Positions 8,088-16,461 of a stretch of DNA of 64,000 nucleotides are shown one piece after another. The stretch is from NCBI RefSeq assembly GCF_013396335.1, contig NZ_JABWSY010000010.1, forward strand, positions 167,517 through 231,516. Reading direction: 5' to 3'. Origin of the DNA: Bacillus sp. EB106-08-02-XG196 (GTDB taxonomy: Bacteria > Bacillota > Bacilli > Bacillales > Cytobacillaceae). The notes under the pieces are model-generated. The model made no database searches. It was not told the DNA's origin and was given only the letters and a program-made list of their open reading frames with translations. Position 1 is the stretch's first letter. Each line of letters starts with the position of its first letter. The translations under genes and the position numbers were made by a program.

Positions 8088-9477
8088 CATTCTTTCTTTC
8101 TTCAGCTTATTAACAAACCTTGGTGAGAAGGATGTTTTTAAAAGTACCCAGGGTCGCCTTACTCGTATTTATAGCGGATTGCTGATTTTATTTCTCATCC
8201 TCTTTATTATGATTGTTTATTCAGTACTTTATTTTAGTATTTTAAAGAATCAGGAGACCGAACTTGAAACATTAGTGAATCAGGAAGCGGGATTTTTAGA
8301 GGATTATTTAACGACAAATGAAAAAAGTGATTTCCGCGGGATTCAGAATCAAGAGGTAGTGTTTGCTGGAGTCAATCAACTATTTTATTATGTTGTGAAT
8401 TCAAATGGAGAATTGATTATGGGAAATGAAGCAGATCAGCGAACCAGATCTGCTATATTAGGGATTTTGAATAGGAAGGTTTTGGACAATGGAGAAATTA
8501 TTAAGGAAACCCTACATCTAGAAGGAAGCGAGAAAGGCAGAGGAAAACCTGGCGGATTTTTTCAGCGTGAGCCCGAGAGAGATATCCGCCTAATGATTGC
8601 CAGCCAGTCGATATACGATAAAGGTCGTTTTGTAGGTAAATTGTTTATTGGTAAGGATATTACCTTTGCCTATCAACTTTTCCATTGGTTATTAATTATC
8701 CTTTTAGTAATTGGAATTGTGTTTGTAGGTCTGGCTCTGCTAATTAGTACTGCCATGTCTAAAAAAGCAATGATTCCGATTAGCAAGGCTTTTGCTAGAC
8801 AGCGGGAGTTTGTGGCAGATGCATCCCACGAGCTGCGAACGCCCTTAAGTGTGTTGTTATCTTCTTTAGACGCAATAGACATGACGATTGATACGAAGGA
8901 TGAGGAATTCGCCGGTAAGCTGCTATCCAATATGAGGCAGGAAGTGAAACGGATGACAAGCTTGGTGAGTGATTTATTGACACTAGCGCGTTCCGATTCA
9001 ACTATCATCGAACGGAGAACAGAGACGTTTGACTTTCTTCCTCATACTGAAAAAGCAATTGAATCTGTCCAGCCACTAGCAGACTCAAAGCAAATAAGGC
9101 TCCATTTTGAGGCTCCGGATTCACTGATGGCAACGGGAGATTCGGAGAGATTATCTCAACTGCTATATATACTTTTAGACAACTCTATTAAATACACACC
9201 AAATAATGGTGAGGTATGGCTCTTCCTTTCAAGGGAAGGGAATGAATTGTGTATGAGAGTAAAGGATACGGGGATCGGAATCAAAAAAGAGGATTACCAT
9301 CGCATTTTTGAACGATTTTATCGAGCTGACAAATCTCGTTCGCGACAAATGGGAGGGCATGGATTGGGATTGTCCATAGCAAAATGGATTGTAGAAACAC
9401 ATAAAGGAACAATTAACATTTCAAGTGAATTAGGAAAAGGAACTATATTTACAATTCGAATCCCACTTAATCAGTAA
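8077..9477 (+). CDS. Sensor histidine kinase, cognate to the OmpR-type regulator
   Basis: A 466-residue membrane kinase. TM1 is about 34-56 and TM2 about 201-226, enclosing an extracellular domain of about 140 residues. The DHp phosphoacceptor is H251 in ADASHELRTPLSVL. The HATPase domain has DNSIKYTPN (N box), DTGIGI (G1), FERFYRADKSRS (F) and GGHGLGLSIAK (G2). There is little room for a HAMP domain between TM2 and the H box. Start is TTG 8077, inside the regulator's 3' end, with a GGGGTAGGG ribosome site; the next in-frame Met (residue 46) would remove TM1. The signal is unknown, perhaps envelope stress from the neighbours. Confidence 0.94.
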   Translation: MKTNILSFFSLLTNLGEKDVFKSTQGRLTRIYSGLLILFLILFIMIVYSVLYFSILKNQETELETLVNQEAGFLEDYLTTNEKSDFRGIQNQEVVFAGVNQLFYYVVNSNGELIMGNEADQRTRSAILGILNRKVLDNGEIIKETLHLEGSEKGRGKPGGFFQREPERDIRLMIASQSIYDKGRFVGKLFIGKDITFAYQLFHWLLIILLVIGIVFVGLALLISTAMSKKAMIPISKAFARQREFVADASHELRTPLSVLLSSLDAIDMTIDTKDEEFAGKLLSNMRQEVKRMTSLVSDLLTLARSDSTIIERRTETFDFLPHTEKAIESVQPLADSKQIRLHFEAPDSLMATGDSERLSQLLYILLDNSIKYTPNNGEVWLFLSREGNELCMRVKDTGIGIKKEDYHRIFERFYRADKSRSRQMGGHGLGLSIAKWIVETHKGTINISSELGKGTIFTIRIPLNQ

Positions 9478-9496
9478 TAAAATTGGTTCCCAAATT

Positions 9497-9540
9497 GGTG
9501 CCTGTCACCGCTCGTGGACACTTTCCACCTGAGGCGGACA
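9497..9540. repeat. Dispersed GGTGACAGGCACC-type element, copy 2 (inverted half)
   Basis: GGTGCCTGTCACC (9497-9509), the reverse complement of the element at 1734, is followed by CTCGTGGACA and a TTTCCACCTGAGGCGGACA dyad. It lies between the histidine kinase stop and a terminator. Confidence 0.75.
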
Positions 9541-9552
9541 GTACCCAGCCCC

Positions 9553-9588
9553 AAAATGCCTGATCCTTCATCGAGGGTCAGGTATTTT
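9553..9588. terminator. Bidirectional intrinsic terminator
   Basis: AAAATGCCTGATCCT (9553-9567) / AGGGTCAGGTATTTT (9574-9588) stem between convergent genes; the right arm contains the last codons and TGA of the minus-strand membrane protein gene. Confidence 0.8.
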
Positions 9589-10432
9589 TGGATAGACCAC
9601 TTGAAAGGTGTTTCCCCATGGAGACGGTTAATTTCAATAAGATAACTGATAAAATTACATAATACCAAGGATCCCACCAGACCTGGCTGTGAAGGATTCC
9701 TGCTTTTTGCAAGAGAACGTTCACTGTATACATCAAAAGGGGAGTTAACACATATTTCAACCATTTTAACTTCCAATGTTGTTTGGCTATCCATACGTAG
9801 AAAAGACAGGCGCCTACATAGAAGATGGCACTGAAGGCAGTGGTATCTTGGGAGTGACTTTCATACCAGCCGAGCTCATAATATCTATTGGACAAAAACA
9901 TAATAGGCATAATGTGCAAAGAACCAGAGAAGGGACCAACAATTAAAAAAAGGAATATTGTATGCAAAAATCCTTTTAACGGATTCGATAACAGTTGATG
10001 GAACACTTTTGCTAATGGAAAGTAAACAAGTAATCCCAGAGATGTGTAACCAATCTTCCACCAATTGTGGGAATAGATATTTAGCTTTAGAAATGTCCAT
10101 TCAATCCCTGCAATCAGGATAACTAAAACGATAATCCATATCCAATTTTTTCTGAGAATAGCAATGAAAGTTGCTATAGCTGGTAAGGTTAGAGCATTCG
10201 AGGCAATGGCACCCAAATTACTATCATAGAACGAATCGTGCTTAATAAGTTTGGGATAATACTGATAGCTATGAGCAAAGTTATAAATCACTGCTTCTAT
10301 GAGATACCCTAGACCGACCATGGTGACAAAAAGCAATAAACTCCTGCTGTTTCTTGTTTTTATATATACATAAATTAACAGAAGAATACTTAAGATACCT
10401 AATCCCAGATACATGTAGGAATTAAACTCCAT
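9578..10432 (-). CDS. Multi-pass membrane protein of unknown function
   Basis: A 284-residue protein with about eight hydrophobic segments and short loops rich in Trp and Tyr (SHNWWKIGYTS, SQVWWDPWYY). No signal peptide, catalytic motif or known family was recognised. ATG 10432 has AAGGAGAT 8 bases upstream. It is monocistronic, convergent with the two-component system and divergent from tcyP. Its 3' end overlaps a terminator hairpin. Function unknown. Confidence 0.75.
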   Translation of the reverse strand: MEFNSYMYLGLGILSILLLIYVYIKTRNSRSLLLFVTMVGLGYLIEAVIYNFAHSYQYYPKLIKHDSFYDSNLGAIASNALTLPAIATFIAILRKNWIWIIVLVILIAGIEWTFLKLNIYSHNWWKIGYTSLGLLVYFPLAKVFHQLLSNPLKGFLHTIFLFLIVGPFSGSLHIMPIMFLSNRYYELGWYESHSQDTTAFSAIFYVGACLFYVWIAKQHWKLKWLKYVLTPLLMYTVNVLLQKAGILHSQVWWDPWYYVILSVILLKLTVSMGKHLSSGLSKNT

Positions 10433-10520
10433 TTTTATATCTCCTTCTGTTTTTATTGTTAGCAGGTAGTTTTTATCAAAGTGGAGAATTTATGCAAATT
10501 GTTTGAAAAAAAAATATACT

Positions 10521-10557
10521 ATTCCGACTTGACTGATAGGAATATGTATATTAGTAT
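10521..10557 (+). promoter_or_regulatory. tcyP promoter with candidate operator
   Basis: TTGACT (10529-10534), 17-bp spacer, TAGTAT (10552-10557). An inverted repeat ATTCC (10521-10525) N13 GGAAT (10539-10543) brackets the -35. B. subtilis tcyP is repressed by CymR, whose sites contain a GGAAT core, so this dyad is a candidate CymR operator (inference). Confidence 0.6.
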
Positions 10558-10613
10558 TTTCATAGACTAATTTACGCAAGACAAAATATATATTAATAAA
10601 AGGGGGAATTAAG

Positions 10614-11996
10614 ATGAATGCAATTCTTATCATTGTGAATGTTGCAGTATTGCTGTTACTCATGGTTGGTTTGCGCATCATGGCAAAGAAACATGTATCA
10701 TTCTCAAAACGTGTATTCGCTGGTTTAGGTTTAGGACTTATCTTTGGTTTTATTATTCATTTAATTTACGGTACAGAATCTGAGGTTACAACGGAATCAA
10801 TCGCATGGTTTAATATTGTAGGATCAGGTTACGTTAAGTTACTACAAATGGTGGTTATGCCGCTTGTATTCATTTCAATCGTAGGAGCTTTTACAAAATT
10901 AAAATTAACGAAGAATATCGGAAAAATCAGCATCCTTGTAATTGGAATTTTACTTGGAACAACTGCTATTTCTGCAGCAATTGGAATTGGTACATCATTA
11001 GGATTTGGTCTTGATGGTATCGAACTGACTGAAGGTGAAGCAGAAGCGGCTCGAAATGCTGCGTTAGAGGAAAGAGTTGTTACGGTTGAAGCAATGACCA
11101 TTCCTCAACAAATCCTTGAGTTATTCCCAGCAAATCCGTTTGCAGATTTAACAGGTGCACGTGCAACTTCAACGATTGCTGTGGTTATCTTTGCGGCTTT
11201 TATCGGGATAGCTTACCTTGGAGTAAAACGTAAAGAGCCAGAACATGCTGAACTTTTTGCGAAAATTATTGATTCTCTATATTCAGTAACGATGAGAGTT
11301 GTTACGTTAATCCTTCGTTTAACGCCATATGGTATTTTGGCAATTATTACAAAGGTTGCAGCAACAAGTAACTATGACGCAATTGTAAAATTAGGGAAGT
11401 TTGTCATCGCATCATATGTAGCACTTATTCTTGTGTTTATCGTTCATTTATTATTATTGTCAATCGCAAAAATCAACCCAGTTAATTATGTGAAAAAGGC
11501 ATTACCAACCTTAACATTTGCCTTCACTTCACGTTCAAGTGCAGGAACATTACCTTTAACGATTAAAACGCAAACGAAAGACTTAGGTGTTTCTGAAGGG
11601 ATTGCAAACTTTGCAGGTTCATTTGGACTAACAATCGGTCAAAACGGATGTGCAGGTGTGTATCCAGCGATGTTAGCGGTTATGGTTGCACCAGCAGCCG
11701 GTATTGACCCGCTTAGCCCAGGATTTATTATCTCACTAATTCTTGTCGTTGCCATTAGCTCATTCGGTGTAGCAGGAGTTGGCGGCGGTGCGACATTCGC
11801 AGCACTAATCGTATTATCTGTTATGAACCTTCCAATTGCAATTGTGGGTCTCCTAATCTCAGTAGAACCACTAATTGACATGGGACGTACAGCCCTAAAC
11901 GTAAGTGGAGCCATGACATCCGGAGTACTAACAAGCAAAGCAACAGGTGAATTCGAACAAGAAGTATACCAACAGCCCAATATTGTAGAAGCATAG
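10614..11996 (+). CDS. tcyP: L-cystine:cation symporter TcyP
   Basis: A 460-residue member of the dicarboxylate/amino acid:cation symporter (DAACS) family, matching the length of B. subtilis TcyP. It takes up cystine across the membrane. Seen: N-terminal TMs, QMVVMPLVFISIVGAF, the long acidic insert after TM3 (ELTEGEAEAARNAALEE), the serine-rich re-entrant loop TFAFTSRSSAGTLP, the NGCAGVYPAML region and the second hairpin FGVAGVGGGATFAAL. GGGGGAA precedes ATG 10614. It has its own promoter and is followed by a repeat and a strong terminator, so it is likely monocistronic and sulfur-regulated. Confidence 0.93.
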   Translation: MNAILIIVNVAVLLLLMVGLRIMAKKHVSFSKRVFAGLGLGLIFGFIIHLIYGTESEVTTESIAWFNIVGSGYVKLLQMVVMPLVFISIVGAFTKLKLTKNIGKISILVIGILLGTTAISAAIGIGTSLGFGLDGIELTEGEAEAARNAALEERVVTVEAMTIPQQILELFPANPFADLTGARATSTIAVVIFAAFIGIAYLGVKRKEPEHAELFAKIIDSLYSVTMRVVTLILRLTPYGILAIITKVAATSNYDAIVKLGKFVIASYVALILVFIVHLLLLSIAKINPVNYVKKALPTLTFAFTSRSSAGTLPLTIKTQTKDLGVSEGIANFAGSFGLTIGQNGCAGVYPAMLAVMVAPAAGIDPLSPGFIISLILVVAISSFGVAGVGGGATFAALIVLSVMNLPIAIVGLLISVEPLIDMGRTALNVSGAMTSGVLTSKATGEFEQEVYQQPNIVEA

Positions 11997-12022
11997 GGTG
12001 AACACCTTTTAGGTGTCACCTT

Positions 12023-12066
12023 GGTGACAGGCACCACTCGTGGACATTGTCCGTGTGGTATGGACA
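12023..12066. repeat. Dispersed GGTGACAGGCACC-type element, copy 3
   Basis: GGTGACAGGCACC (12023-12035), CTCGTGGACA and TGTCCgtgtggtaTGGACA follow a separate GGTGAACACCT/AGGTGTCACC hairpin (11998-12020) right after the tcyP stop. The ACTCGTGGACA part is shared with the copy at 9497. Confidence 0.75.
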
Positions 12067-12077
12067 CTTTGGGATTT

Positions 12078-12110
12078 ACTGGATAGTCGTGAGGACTATC
12101 CAGTTTTTTT
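12078..12110 (+). terminator. Strong intrinsic terminator after tcyP
   Basis: Perfect 11-bp stem ACTGGATAGTC / GACTATCCAGT, GTGAG loop, then TTTTTT. Confidence 0.93.
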
Positions 12111-12122
12111 GTGGATAAAAAA

Positions 12123-12175
12123 CTAATTAAACGTTTGATTAAAACGGATGGTAAACTAATCAAACGATTGATTAA
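12123..12175. repeat. Paired 16-bp palindromes 33 bp apart, locus 1
   Basis: AATTAAACGTTTGATT (12125-12140) and AATCAAACGATTGATT (12158-12173), centres 33 bp apart, joined by a CGGATGG spacer. The same arrangement (spacer CGGTTGC) recurs at 59777-59829. They look like TetR-type operators or a small mobile repeat; no gene starts close downstream on either strand within 100 bases. Confidence 0.8.
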
Positions 12176-12238
12176 AAGGCTATAAACCGTTGGTACTATT
12201 GGGTTTGTAAATTGTCGTAATATAGGTTATTAATGTAA

Positions 12239-12267
12239 TTGTTTACCATTAATTTTGCTGTTATGAT
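12239..12267 (+). promoter_or_regulatory. Promoter of the hflX leader transcript
   Basis: TTGTTT (12239-12244), 17-bp spacer, TATGAT (12262-12267). Start of transcription is expected near 12274, giving a leader of about 360 nt before hflX. Confidence 0.6.
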
Positions 12268-12300
12268 TGAAGTAGTTATAGAGAAATGGAGGTTTTCCAC

Positions 12301-12342
12301 ATGAAGTATCGCAGATTAAGATTCCAAATTTTGAACCGTTAA
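12301..12342 (+). CDS. hflX leader peptide MKYRRLRFQILNR (candidate ribosome-stalling peptide)
   Basis: A 13-codon open frame with a strong ribosome site: GGAGG at 12288-12292, 8 bases before ATG. The peptide contains R-L-R, the +x+ motif at which macrolide-bound ribosomes stall, and RLRFQILNR resembles the ErmD leader tail RLRFPTLNQ. Its last codons form the left arm of a hairpin (TTGAA-C-CGTTA 12331-12341 with TAACGTTCAA 12348-12357), which a ribosome halted at codons 5-7 would disturb. Two terminator-like hairpins follow before hflX. Resemblance and layout are seen in sequence; drug-induced stalling is inferred. Confidence 0.7.
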   Translation: MKYRRLRFQILNR

Positions 12343-12516
12343 CTAAATAACGTTCAAGCTCTGCCATGCGTGCGGAGTAAATGGGATGGGTCTGCCTTAT
12401 TTTTAAGGAAACCTTTATTTTACGGTAGGTAAAAAAAGATTGCTGTCTTTAAAAATAATAATGAATACGAATAATACCAATATTTAAACAGTGCAGGTAT
12501 TTTCAAGCAGGAGTCC

Positions 12517-12556
12517 ATACAAAACCAGATAAGCAATTATCGGGTATTTTTTGTAT
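12517..12556 (+). terminator. Candidate attenuator hairpin 1 in the hflX leader
   Basis: CC-GATAA / TTATC-GG core stem (12525-12544) followed at once by TATTTTTT. Outer arms ATACAAAA / TTTTGTAT extend it to 12517-12556. It sits between the leader peptide and hflX. Confidence 0.6.
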
Positions 12557-12573
12557 TGTCTTTTCCATTTACG

Positions 12574-12601
12574 AAAGCACAGGCAGCAGTCTGTGTTTTT
12601 T
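12574..12601 (+). terminator. Candidate attenuator hairpin 2 in the hflX leader
   Basis: AAAGCACAG (12574-12582) / CTGTGTTTT (12591-12599) stem with one G-U pair and a T run to 12601, ending 18 bases before the hflX ribosome site. The loop contains GGCAG, complementary to CTGCC segments at 12361 and 12392 in the leader, so alternative pairing is possible. Confidence 0.6.
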
Positions 12602-12631
12602 ACTTTTCCAAAAGGAATGGAGGAAGAAAAG

Positions 12632-13882
12632 ATGAGAGAAAAGGCTATTTTAATAGGAGTGAATGTAAATCATCAACCTGACTTTCATTATTCAATGCAA
12701 GAATTGAAGAACTTAGCCGCTGCCTGTCATATAGAAGTTGTTGGGGAACTGACTCAAAGTTTAAGTCGATTCAATAAGACTCATTATATCGGTACAGGGA
12801 AAATAACCGAAGCCATTCAGCTCCTTGAGAAGCTGGATGCAGATGCTGTCATCTTTAACGATGAATTAACAGGTTCGCAAATTCGTAATTTGGAGAAAGA
12901 ACTCAACAGAAAAGTAATCGATCGGACAATGTTGATTTTGGATATATTTGCGCAGCGTGCCAAAACAAGAGAGGCACAGCTTCAGGTCGAAATGGCAAAT
13001 CTTCAATACATGCTTCCTCGTATCGCTGGTCAACGTGAATCCCTAGGCCGGCAAGGTGGTGGAGTTGGCTTAATAAATAGAGGATCTGGTGAAACAAAAT
13101 TAGAGCTCGACCGGAGGAAAATCGAAGAAAAGATTACTGCTTTAAAGAAGGAATTAGAAGGAATTGTTACAAAAAGGGAAACGTTGCGAAATCAGCGTAA
13201 GAAAAGTGGTATCCCGCTCGTTTCCTTAGTTGGCTACACAAATGCAGGCAAGTCAACCATCTTAAATGCTTTGTTAAAAAAATCTAATCATTCCTTTCAT
13301 AAACAGGTATTTGAGAAAGACATGTTATTTGCAACCCTTGATACATCAGTGAGAAAAATAAAACTATCTAATCATCAGCCCTTCTTACTATCTGATACTG
13401 TAGGGTTTGTAGATAAGCTTCCACATCATCTTGTTAAAGCCTTTCGTTCAACCTTGGAAGAAGCAGCAACTGCCGACGTACTGATACATGTTGTCGATTG
13501 TTCGAGTCCGAATCATCAAAAACAGATAGAGGTAACCAATCAAACGCTAAGAGAAATGGGAATTGAGAATATCCCAACCATCTATGCATTTAATAAGGCT
13601 GATTTGGCAGGAGAGGAATTTCCATCAGTCAAGGGGAATAGGGTCTATCTTTCTGCCAAACAAAACATTGGATTGGATGAATTAGTTGAAAGGATTAACC
13701 AGCAGATTTTTAAAAATCCGATTCATTGTGAAATGCTTATTCCTTTTGATGATGGGCGATTAATCTCCTATCTTAATGAGAATGCCAATGTGCTCTCCAC
13801 AAAATATGAATATAACGGCACTTTATTATCGCTAGAATGTAACAGCAATGATTTTGAAAAATACCACCAATATGTCATCTAA
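12632..13882 (+). CDS. hflX: HflX-family GTPase (ribosome-splitting factor)
   Basis: A 416-residue HflX. The N-terminal subdomain ends in the linker RQGGGVGLINRGSGETKLELDRR (longer in full). The GTPase domain has G1 GYTNAGKST (201-209), G3 DTVGF (255-259), G4 NKAD (321-324) and G5 SAK (341-343), with a short C-terminal domain. HflX binds the 50S subunit and splits stalled 70S ribosomes; some homologues (HflXr) confer macrolide/lincosamide resistance and are attenuation-controlled. Start ATG 12632 follows GGAGG by 8 bases; the frame extends upstream through the leader but without a site. The leader peptide and attenuators suggest this is an antibiotic-inducible copy rather than the housekeeping one. 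Confidence 0.93.
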   Translation: MREKAILIGVNVNHQPDFHYSMQELKNLAAACHIEVVGELTQSLSRFNKTHYIGTGKITEAIQLLEKLDADAVIFNDELTGSQIRNLEKELNRKVIDRTMLILDIFAQRAKTREAQLQVEMANLQYMLPRIAGQRESLGRQGGGVGLINRGSGETKLELDRRKIEEKITALKKELEGIVTKRETLRNQRKKSGIPLVSLVGYTNAGKSTILNALLKKSNHSFHKQVFEKDMLFATLDTSVRKIKLSNHQPFLLSDTVGFVDKLPHHLVKAFRSTLEEAATADVLIHVVDCSSPNHQKQIEVTNQTLREMGIENIPTIYAFNKADLAGEEFPSVKGNRVYLSAKQNIGLDELVERINQQIFKNPIHCEMLIPFDDGRLISYLNENANVLSTKYEYNGTLLSLECNSNDFEKYHQYVI

Positions 13883-13887
13883 AAAGG

Positions 13888-13923
13888 AAACCCCTTCAAT
13901 GACGGATTCATTGAAGGGGTTTT
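13888..13923. terminator. Bidirectional intrinsic terminator
   Basis: Perfect 14-bp stem AAACCCCTTCAATG / CATTGAAGGGGTTT, 7-base loop, T tail; shared by hflX and the convergent TetR gene. Confidence 0.93.
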
Positions 13924-13938
13924 AGAAATCTTAAAAAG

Positions 13939-14586
13939 CTATTCCTTTTTTCCAAGACCATGCATGATAAATTGGATGGTCCGTTCAATTTCAAGCTCAT
14001 CATCCCAGTCCAAATGAGGAAATAGGATATAACGGGAAAACAAGAAGCCGAGAATATTGGTGATCGTTAACCTCGCTATACTTTCTGGAGGCATATCAAT
14101 GAGCTGCCCTTTTTCTTGATAGCCGACGATTACTTTTTCAACCCGGACGAATATATTTTCTACAACGAGATGAAAAAATTGTTCACGCAATTCCGGTTGA
14201 AAAGGAATTTCTTGCAACATGATTTTCACGACTGGGAGCATTCGGATAAGGAGATCTCTTCTATTTTCAATGGTTGCTCTCAAAAAATCCTCGACTGTTT
14301 CAAATTCCCGTTCAAGCACTTTATTAAAGTCCTTTACCACTAAAGGGGCAATGAATTTTGTCATCAAGGGGGCAACAATGGAAACCAACAATTCCTTTTT
14401 GGTTTTATAATGCCGAAAGATGGTTCCTTCGGCTACACCCGCCTTTTTGGCAATCTCACTCGTCGAGGAAGCAGCATATCCTTTTTCAGAAAAGGTTTCA
14501 ATAGCGGCGACAATGATTTTCTTTTGCTTATCCGTTAATTTATCTTCATCAAATAACTGTTGGAGCATTAATTCTTCTTCAGTCAT
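13939..14586 (-). CDS. TetR-family regulator of the adjacent ABC exporter
   Basis: A 215-residue repressor. The HTH (about 30-65) reads AAIETFSEKGYAASSTSEIAKKAGVAEGTIFRHYKTKKELL, a canonical TetR fold; the remaining helices form the ligand and dimer domain. Start ATG 14586 has AAGGAG 7 bases upstream; an extension to 14616 has none. It is the last gene of a three-gene minus-strand operon (ATPase, permease, regulator), so it probably autoregulates the operon through the TGAGTGATTACTCA palindrome at 16462-16475. Ligand unknown. Confidence 0.92.
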   Translation of the reverse strand: MTEEELMLQQLFDEDKLTDKQKKIIVAAIETFSEKGYAASSTSEIAKKAGVAEGTIFRHYKTKKELLVSIVAPLMTKFIAPLVVKDFNKVLEREFETVEDFLRATIENRRDLLIRMLPVVKIMLQEIPFQPELREQFFHLVVENIFVRVEKVIVGYQEKGQLIDMPPESIARLTITNILGFLFSRYILFPHLDWDDELEIERTIQFIMHGLGKKE

Positions 14587-14619
14587 TGTTAACTCCTTTT
14601 TTAATACCAAAATCAAAAA

Positions 14620-15720
14620 TTATATCTTCCTATATTTCTTCAATGCTACTACATTTAAAACAAGGAAGACAAGGGCGAAGCCCAATAGCACCAAAAGTTC
14701 GTCCGTGATTGCACGTAATCCTAACCCTTTATACATGACGTCCACTAAGGCACTGCCGCCATAATACATCGGCATACATTTAGCAAGAACCTGCATCCAG
14801 CCTGCCATAGACTCAAAAGGGAAGATACCTGCAAAAAAGACCTGTGGAATGATCGCAATCGGAATAAATTGCATCATCTGAAACTCTGAGTTCGCGAATG
14901 CAGATAGAAGTATACCGAGTGACAACGCCACTAAAGCTAGAGTTAAATTAATGATCACTACATTCCAGAACGAACCTACAAGCGTTATATCTAATACTTT
15001 TACGGCATAGGTAACAACAATAATCGTTTGCACCACCGCGAATAAACCGTATCCTGATAGATATCCAAAAACAATATCTCTTCTAAGAATAGGTGTTGCA
15101 AGTAATCGTTCAAGTGTACCTGTGGTCCGTTCCCGCAGCAAAGCAATCCCTGAAATTAAGAACACGAAGAAAAAGACAAAGAATCCAACTAGGATCGGGC
15201 TTAACTGATCAAAAAAGATTGTATCTTTATTTCCGTATATATAAGAAGTATTTATTTCAGGGGCTTTTACCTGCTCCATCTTAACTGGAACTCCTGGAAG
15301 CTGACTCTTAATACTTTCCATAAAGGTGGTTAAATTTGTGGCTTGTTCTTTAGTCTTTTCAGCTGAAATGGCTTGTTGAACTTTGACTTGTAATGCTTTT
15401 GCTGCAGTAGGCTGGTCATTTGTAAGGGTCAACGAAATTTCTTCTCCAGCAATTTCAAGGATTCCATCTAAGTCTTTATCGAATAAGAGGTCTTCTGTAT
15501 TTTCTTCTACCAGCAGGACTGTGATGTCCGTATCTTTTAATCTCTCGACTAGCTTGTCATCGGTATTGATCACACCAAGTCTGGGATTGACAGTATTCCC
15601 GGCAAGGAGATAATCAAGGAGGGTAAGAACCAATAATGGCGCCACCATCATTAAGGCTAATGCCCGTTTATCACGTAACATTTGGTGGAATATCCTTTTA
15701 ATCAAAGCTATTATACTCAT
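14620..15720 (-). CDS. ABC-2 type permease
   Basis: A 366-residue ABC-2 membrane subunit. TM1 is about 21-41 (ALMMVAPLLVLTLLDYLLAG), followed by an extracytoplasmic domain of about 140 residues (to about 175), then five closely spaced TMs including FFVFFFVFLISGIALLRERTTGTLERLLATPI, the conserved ABC-2 coupling segment. It pairs with the ATPase immediately upstream (4-base overlap, ATGA). This layout is typical of drug or lipid exporters of the DrrAB/YhhJ type; the substrate is unknown. Confidence 0.9.
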   Translation of the reverse strand: MSIIALIKRIFHQMLRDKRALALMMVAPLLVLTLLDYLLAGNTVNPRLGVINTDDKLVERLKDTDITVLLVEENTEDLLFDKDLDGILEIAGEEISLTLTNDQPTAAKALQVKVQQAISAEKTKEQATNLTTFMESIKSQLPGVPVKMEQVKAPEINTSYIYGNKDTIFFDQLSPILVGFFVFFFVFLISGIALLRERTTGTLERLLATPILRRDIVFGYLSGYGLFAVVQTIIVVTYAVKVLDITLVGSFWNVVIINLTLALVALSLGILLSAFANSEFQMMQFIPIAIIPQVFFAGIFPFESMAGWMQVLAKCMPMYYGGSALVDVMYKGLGLRAITDELLVLLGFALVFLVLNVVALKKYRKI

Positions 15721-16439
15721 AGCTGTTTACCCCCAGCCTGCAAAAATACCTCTTCTAAACTTGTAATCCCATACTGTTCTTTCAATTCTGCAGGAGAACC
15801 GCTTGTGATGATTTCACCATCTCGTACCATAGCCAGCCGGTCACATTTCTCTGCTTCATCCATTACATGGGTAGTCACCAAAATGGTTTTTCCTTCGTTT
15901 TTTAAGCGATATAACTCAGCCCAAATCGACAGTCTTAACTCGGGGTCTATTCCAACCGTCGGCTCATCCAAAATAAGGATTTCTGGGTCCTGTATCAAGG
16001 CAACTGCCAGAGATAACCGTCGCTTCATACCTCCAGAATAGTTTTCGACCTTCTTTTTCAAATCAGCTCTAAGATTCACTAAATCAGCTGCATAAGCAAT
16101 CCGTTCTTTTTGGGCATCCTTTTTAAGTTTAAAAAGGGAGGCAAAGAATGCAAGATTTTCCTCACCTGTTAAATCGGAGTATAAGGCATCCGCTTGGGCC
16201 ATATAGCCGATTCTCTGTAAAAGCTTCAAATTAGGAACAGCAGTATTCAATACTTGGACATCACCTTGGCTCGGCGAATCCATGCCCACGATAATCTTTA
16301 CCAAGGTTGTTTTGCCTGAACCTGAAGGACCGATTAATCCAAAAATTTCTCCTGGTTCCACCGTTAAGTTGATCTGATGGAGGACTAACTTTTTTCCAAA
16401 GCTTTTGCTCACTTCATTTATAACTACCGTTGATGCCAT
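15717..16439 (-). CDS. ABC transporter ATP-binding protein
   Basis: A 240-residue nucleotide-binding subunit: Walker A GPSGSGKTT (37-45), Q-loop YMAQ, signature YSGGMKRR (134-141), Walker B LILDEP (155-160) and the H-loop region VTTHVMDEAEKC. The short C-terminal tail and signature place it with DrrA-type exporters. It is the first gene of the operon, read from the TTGACC/TATAAT promoter just upstream; GAGAGGG lies before ATG 16439. The operon ATPase-permease-TetR probably expels a toxic compound and is derepressed by it. Confidence 0.95.
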   Translation of the reverse strand: MASTVVINEVSKSFGKKLVLHQINLTVEPGEIFGLIGPSGSGKTTLVKIIVGMDSPSQGDVQVLNTAVPNLKLLQRIGYMAQADALYSDLTGEENLAFFASLFKLKKDAQKERIAYAADLVNLRADLKKKVENYSGGMKRRLSLAVALIQDPEILILDEPTVGIDPELRLSIWAELYRLKNEGKTILVTTHVMDEAEKCDRLAMVRDGEIITSGSPAELKEQYGITSLEEVFLQAGGKQL

Positions 16440-16461
16440 TCTTAATCAACCCTCTCTAAAA

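Noticed and set aside
11639..12163. 174-codon minus-strand open frame across the tcyP 3' end
   Set aside because: Antisense to tcyP and running through a repeat and terminator; no ribosome site or family features.
12343..12516. Possible riboswitch in the hflX leader
   Set aside because: No conserved aptamer motif was recognised; the short ORF and hairpins explain the region better as translation-coupled attenuation.
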